IMG/VR virus record: IMGVR_UViG_3300013372_000015
Span: 1-20,337 of that record
Length of the DNA stretch: 20,337 nucleotides
DNA from: a virus
Direction: 5' to 3' (one strand)
In this document: one piece after another, positions 18,607 to 20,337 of the stretch
Layout of the letters: every line of letters starts with the position of its first letter
How positions within the stretch are numbered: position 1 is the first letter of the stretch
Translations under genes and position numbers: made by a program
The notes under the pieces: model-generated
Told to the model about the DNA's origin: nothing
Database searches by the model: none
The model's input: the letters and a program-made list of their open reading frames with translations, nothing else

Positions 18607-20337
18607 ATGGCTTCTTCTGCTGACATACAAGCGCAAATTGATTCTTTAAATGACAAGATAAGTAATCTTGGTAGTGGGCTTGGCGCTGCTGGTGTGCGCA
18701 CAACTTATCAAAACCAAATTAGGAATTTGCAAACGCAACTAAATGCGGCTAGACAAGCTGAAGAACGCCAACAGCAAGAACAGCAGCCACAACAACAAGA
18801 GCAGCCACAGCAGCAGCAAGAACAACCACAACAGCAAACAACGCCTATTTCGCAAGTTGCTCCGCAAGCTGCTGGCAATCAATTGCCTACGCTTAAGCAG
18901 TCTATTATTGACGAACAATTTAAGAATAAGCGCACCAACGAATTAACTTCTTTTAATTCTGACATTAGAGATAAAATTGTTGACGCAGGTTGGAATGAAA
19001 AATCTGATGCGGTCAGAATATTAAACGGTTCAGGCGTTTATGGAATTGTGGCTGGCCCTGCGGGTATGGGCAGCATAGGTTATAAAAAATTAAACGGTAG
19101 TGCTGCTGGCGAACAAGATTTTATTGACGCTGCCAAAGCTGCTGGGATTGACCCAAATCAATACATGAATAGTGAAACTATTTATGGCAAAACTAGTAAA
19201 ACTTTAGATCAGACCAAGCTTTACAACGCCTTGCAAGAAAAAGGTAAAGATTTATATTCGGTAACTAATGCTTTGTCTGGTTCTGCGCGTGGAGATGCTG
19301 CGCCACATGCAACGGTTTTATATAAAGCAGACGGTTCCGGCAATCTTGTTGTGCAAAACGACCCAACAAACGGTCAACCAAACGTTAAGTATTTTGAAGC
19401 TGTTAGATACGCTAACCCTGAAAGTTTCATGGATACGTATGGGCCATTCCTTGCATTAGCTCCTGCTTTTGGTGGCATTTTGCAATCGGCTGGTGTTATT
19501 CCTTCTTTTGGTTCTGCGGCAAGTTCTGTCGGTGGCGGCTTTGCTGGTGGTGGCTATGGAAGCATTGGCCCTGCCGGATTTACAGCAAGCACAGCGGCTC
19601 CTACGCTTTCCAGTATTGCTGCTGGATTGCCTACGCCGCCAATTAGTTCAGGTGGTGGTTTTGTTGGCGGTGGGTATGGAAGTGTTGGAACTGGTGGATT
19701 TACAGCGGCTGACGCTATTGCAGCATTGCCAGCAAGCCAAGTGCGAGCATTAACTTCTGGCATGACAGCGGCAGAAATAGCAGCGTTGGGCGTTCCTAGC
19801 GATGTTATTGGTGCTGGTTCTGGTGCGATAGGTTCATTCTTAGGCAGCAAAGCTGGTGGTGCTGCTGCAAATGCTTTATTGGAAAAAGCTTTTGGTAATT
19901 CTGGTTTATTCAACGCTTTAGGTGCTGGCGGTCAGGCTGTAGGTTCTTATTTAAGCGGTCAGGCACAAGCTGACGCAGCAAAAGAAGCTGCAAGAAACCA
20001 AATGACCATGTTTAACACGATTAACCAACAGTTTGCGCCACAGCGCGGTGCTGGTTATCAGTCGTTAAATCAGATTAGATCAATGTTGCCAGGTCAATAT
20101 ACAAGGTATGACGAAGCTGGCAAACCGATGGGAATGGAAACAGGTACGGATTATTTAACCCGCCAGTTTTCACCACAAGATTTACAGGCAGGTCTTGCGC
20201 CTAATTACCAGTTTATGCTTGGCCAAGGTCAGCAAGCACAACAACGTGCGGCTAATGTTGGCGGTGGTTTAATTGGTGGTAATGCTTTGCGTGGCCTTCA
20301 AGATTACACACAGAATTATGCTCAGAACGCTTATCAA
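18607..20337 (+). CDS. Probable DNA-ejection/transfer protein, 3' end missing
   Basis: The frame is open for 577 codons from ATG 18607 to the window edge, with GGGGA (18597-18601) 5 bases before the start. Residues 1-50 form a helix (ADIQAQIDSLNDKIS, then RNLQTQLNAARQ). A Q/P/E-only linker follows at 54-77. Residues 95-270 are an unrecognised globular part, and about 290-370 contain two Gly-rich repeats. The last 130 visible residues hold a pattern I know from phage DNA-transfer/ejection proteins: GSYLSGQAQADAAKEAARNQ, MTMFNTINQQFAPQRGAGYQSLNQI and SPQDLQAGLAPNYQFMLGQG. Its place after gp4- and gp10-like genes also matches the P22 ejection-protein genes. Such proteins are packed in the virion and form a conduit across the host envelope. 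Identity is likely but not certain. Confidence 0.75.
   Translation, partial: MASSADIQAQIDSLNDKISNLGSGLGAAGVRTTYQNQIRNLQTQLNAARQAEERQQQEQQPQQQEQPQQQQEQPQQQTTPISQVAPQAAGNQLPTLKQSIIDEQFKNKRTNELTSFNSDIRDKIVDAGWNEKSDAVRILNGSGVYGIVAGPAGMGSIGYKKLNGSAAGEQDFIDAAKAAGIDPNQYMNSETIYGKTSKTLDQTKLYNALQEKGKDLYSVTNALSGSARGDAAPHATVLYKADGSGNLVVQNDPTNGQPNVKYFEAVRYANPESFMDTYGPFLALAPAFGGILQSAGVIPSFGSAASSVGGGFAGGGYGSIGPAGFTASTAAPTLSSIAAGLPTPPISSGGGFVGGGYGSVGTGGFTAADAIAALPASQVRALTSGMTAAEIAALGVPSDVIGAGSGAIGSFLGSKAGGAAANALLEKAFGNSGLFNALGAGGQAVGSYLSGQAQADAAKEAARNQMTMFNTINQQFAPQRGAGYQSLNQIRSMLPGQYTRYDEAGKPMGMETGTDYLTRQFSPQDLQAGLAPNYQFMLGQGQQAQQRAANVGGGLIGGNALRGLQDYTQNYAQNAYQ
19531..19590 (+). repeat. Gly-rich repeat, copy 1 of 2
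   Basis: Codes for GGGFAGGGYGSIGPAGFTAS (residues 309-328 of the ejection protein). The second copy begins exactly 120 bases further on. Fifteen of the twenty positions match, with many silent base changes, so this is an old duplication kept at protein level. Confidence 0.8.
19651..19710 (+). repeat. Gly-rich repeat, copy 2 of 2
   Basis: Codes for GGGFVGGGYGSVGTGGFTAA (residues 349-368), the partner of the copy at 19531-19590. The 20 residues between the copies (TAAPTLSSIA and so on) are not repeated. Confidence 0.8.

Noticed and set aside
18743-18946. 67-residue Asn/Ser-rich open frame
   Set aside because: It is a frame-shifted reading of the Q/P linker of the ejection protein.
19554-19913. 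119-residue minus-strand open frame
   Set aside because: Same cause: it mirrors the Gly/Ala-rich part of the ejection protein.

Overview
The window is a fragment of a short-tailed (podovirus-type) dsDNA bacteriophage with a P22-like head and tail machine. From left to right the structural genes are a small-terminase candidate, large terminase, P22-type portal, scaffold, P22-type coat protein, gp4-like and gp10-like tail accessory proteins, and the start of a probable DNA-ejection protein. Genes are densely packed, many with ATGA or TAATG overlaps. There are no tRNA or rRNA genes, no insertion sequence, no CRISPR array, and no integrase, repressor or lysis gene in view. The host cannot be named from the sequence. 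The P22-type capsid and the GroES homologue fit a Gram-negative bacterial host, but that is inference.

Layout. (1) Positions 1-578: a leftward gene cut by the window edge encodes an HTH plus metallophosphoesterase protein, followed by an AT-rich divergent spacer. (2) 579-1363: a rightward DNA-metabolism set of a four-cysteine mini-protein, a Ref-like HNH nuclease and a RusA-like Holliday-junction resolvase. (3) 1344-1408: a promoter candidate with a palindrome in its spacer, then a second palindrome next to the following ribosome site. (4) 1409-3646: a GroES co-chaperonin among small, mostly basic proteins, a NUMOD4/HNH endonuclease gene wedged among them, a small-terminase candidate and an N6-adenine methyltransferase. 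(5) 3643-9749: large terminase, portal, scaffold, coat protein and one small probable virion protein, closed by a strong terminator. (6) 9848-10532: two small Ser/Thr-rich probable virion proteins, closed by a second terminator with a UUCG loop. (7) 10573-14987: two tail-fibre-like proteins, one extremely glycine-rich protein and three small proteins. (8) 14990-20337: gp4-like and gp10-like tail accessory proteins enlarged by copies of a shared beta-rich module, a 77-residue protein, and the 5' 1.7 kb of a probable ejection protein that runs off the right edge.

How it fits together. Scaffold and coat would build the procapsid on the portal, and host GroEL with the phage GroES could help fold the coat. 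The terminases would package DNA that may be methylated by the phage enzyme. The gp4-like and gp10-like proteins would then seal the portal and carry the fibres, and the ejection protein would be packed inside. RusA and the Ref-like nuclease probably process recombination or replication intermediates before packaging. Most of the window is a recognisable phage late region. The points most worth a second look are the promoter with a spacer palindrome, the module shared between the tail accessory proteins, the methyltransferase lying between the terminase genes, the phage GroES, and the unrecognised middle region of the ejection protein.
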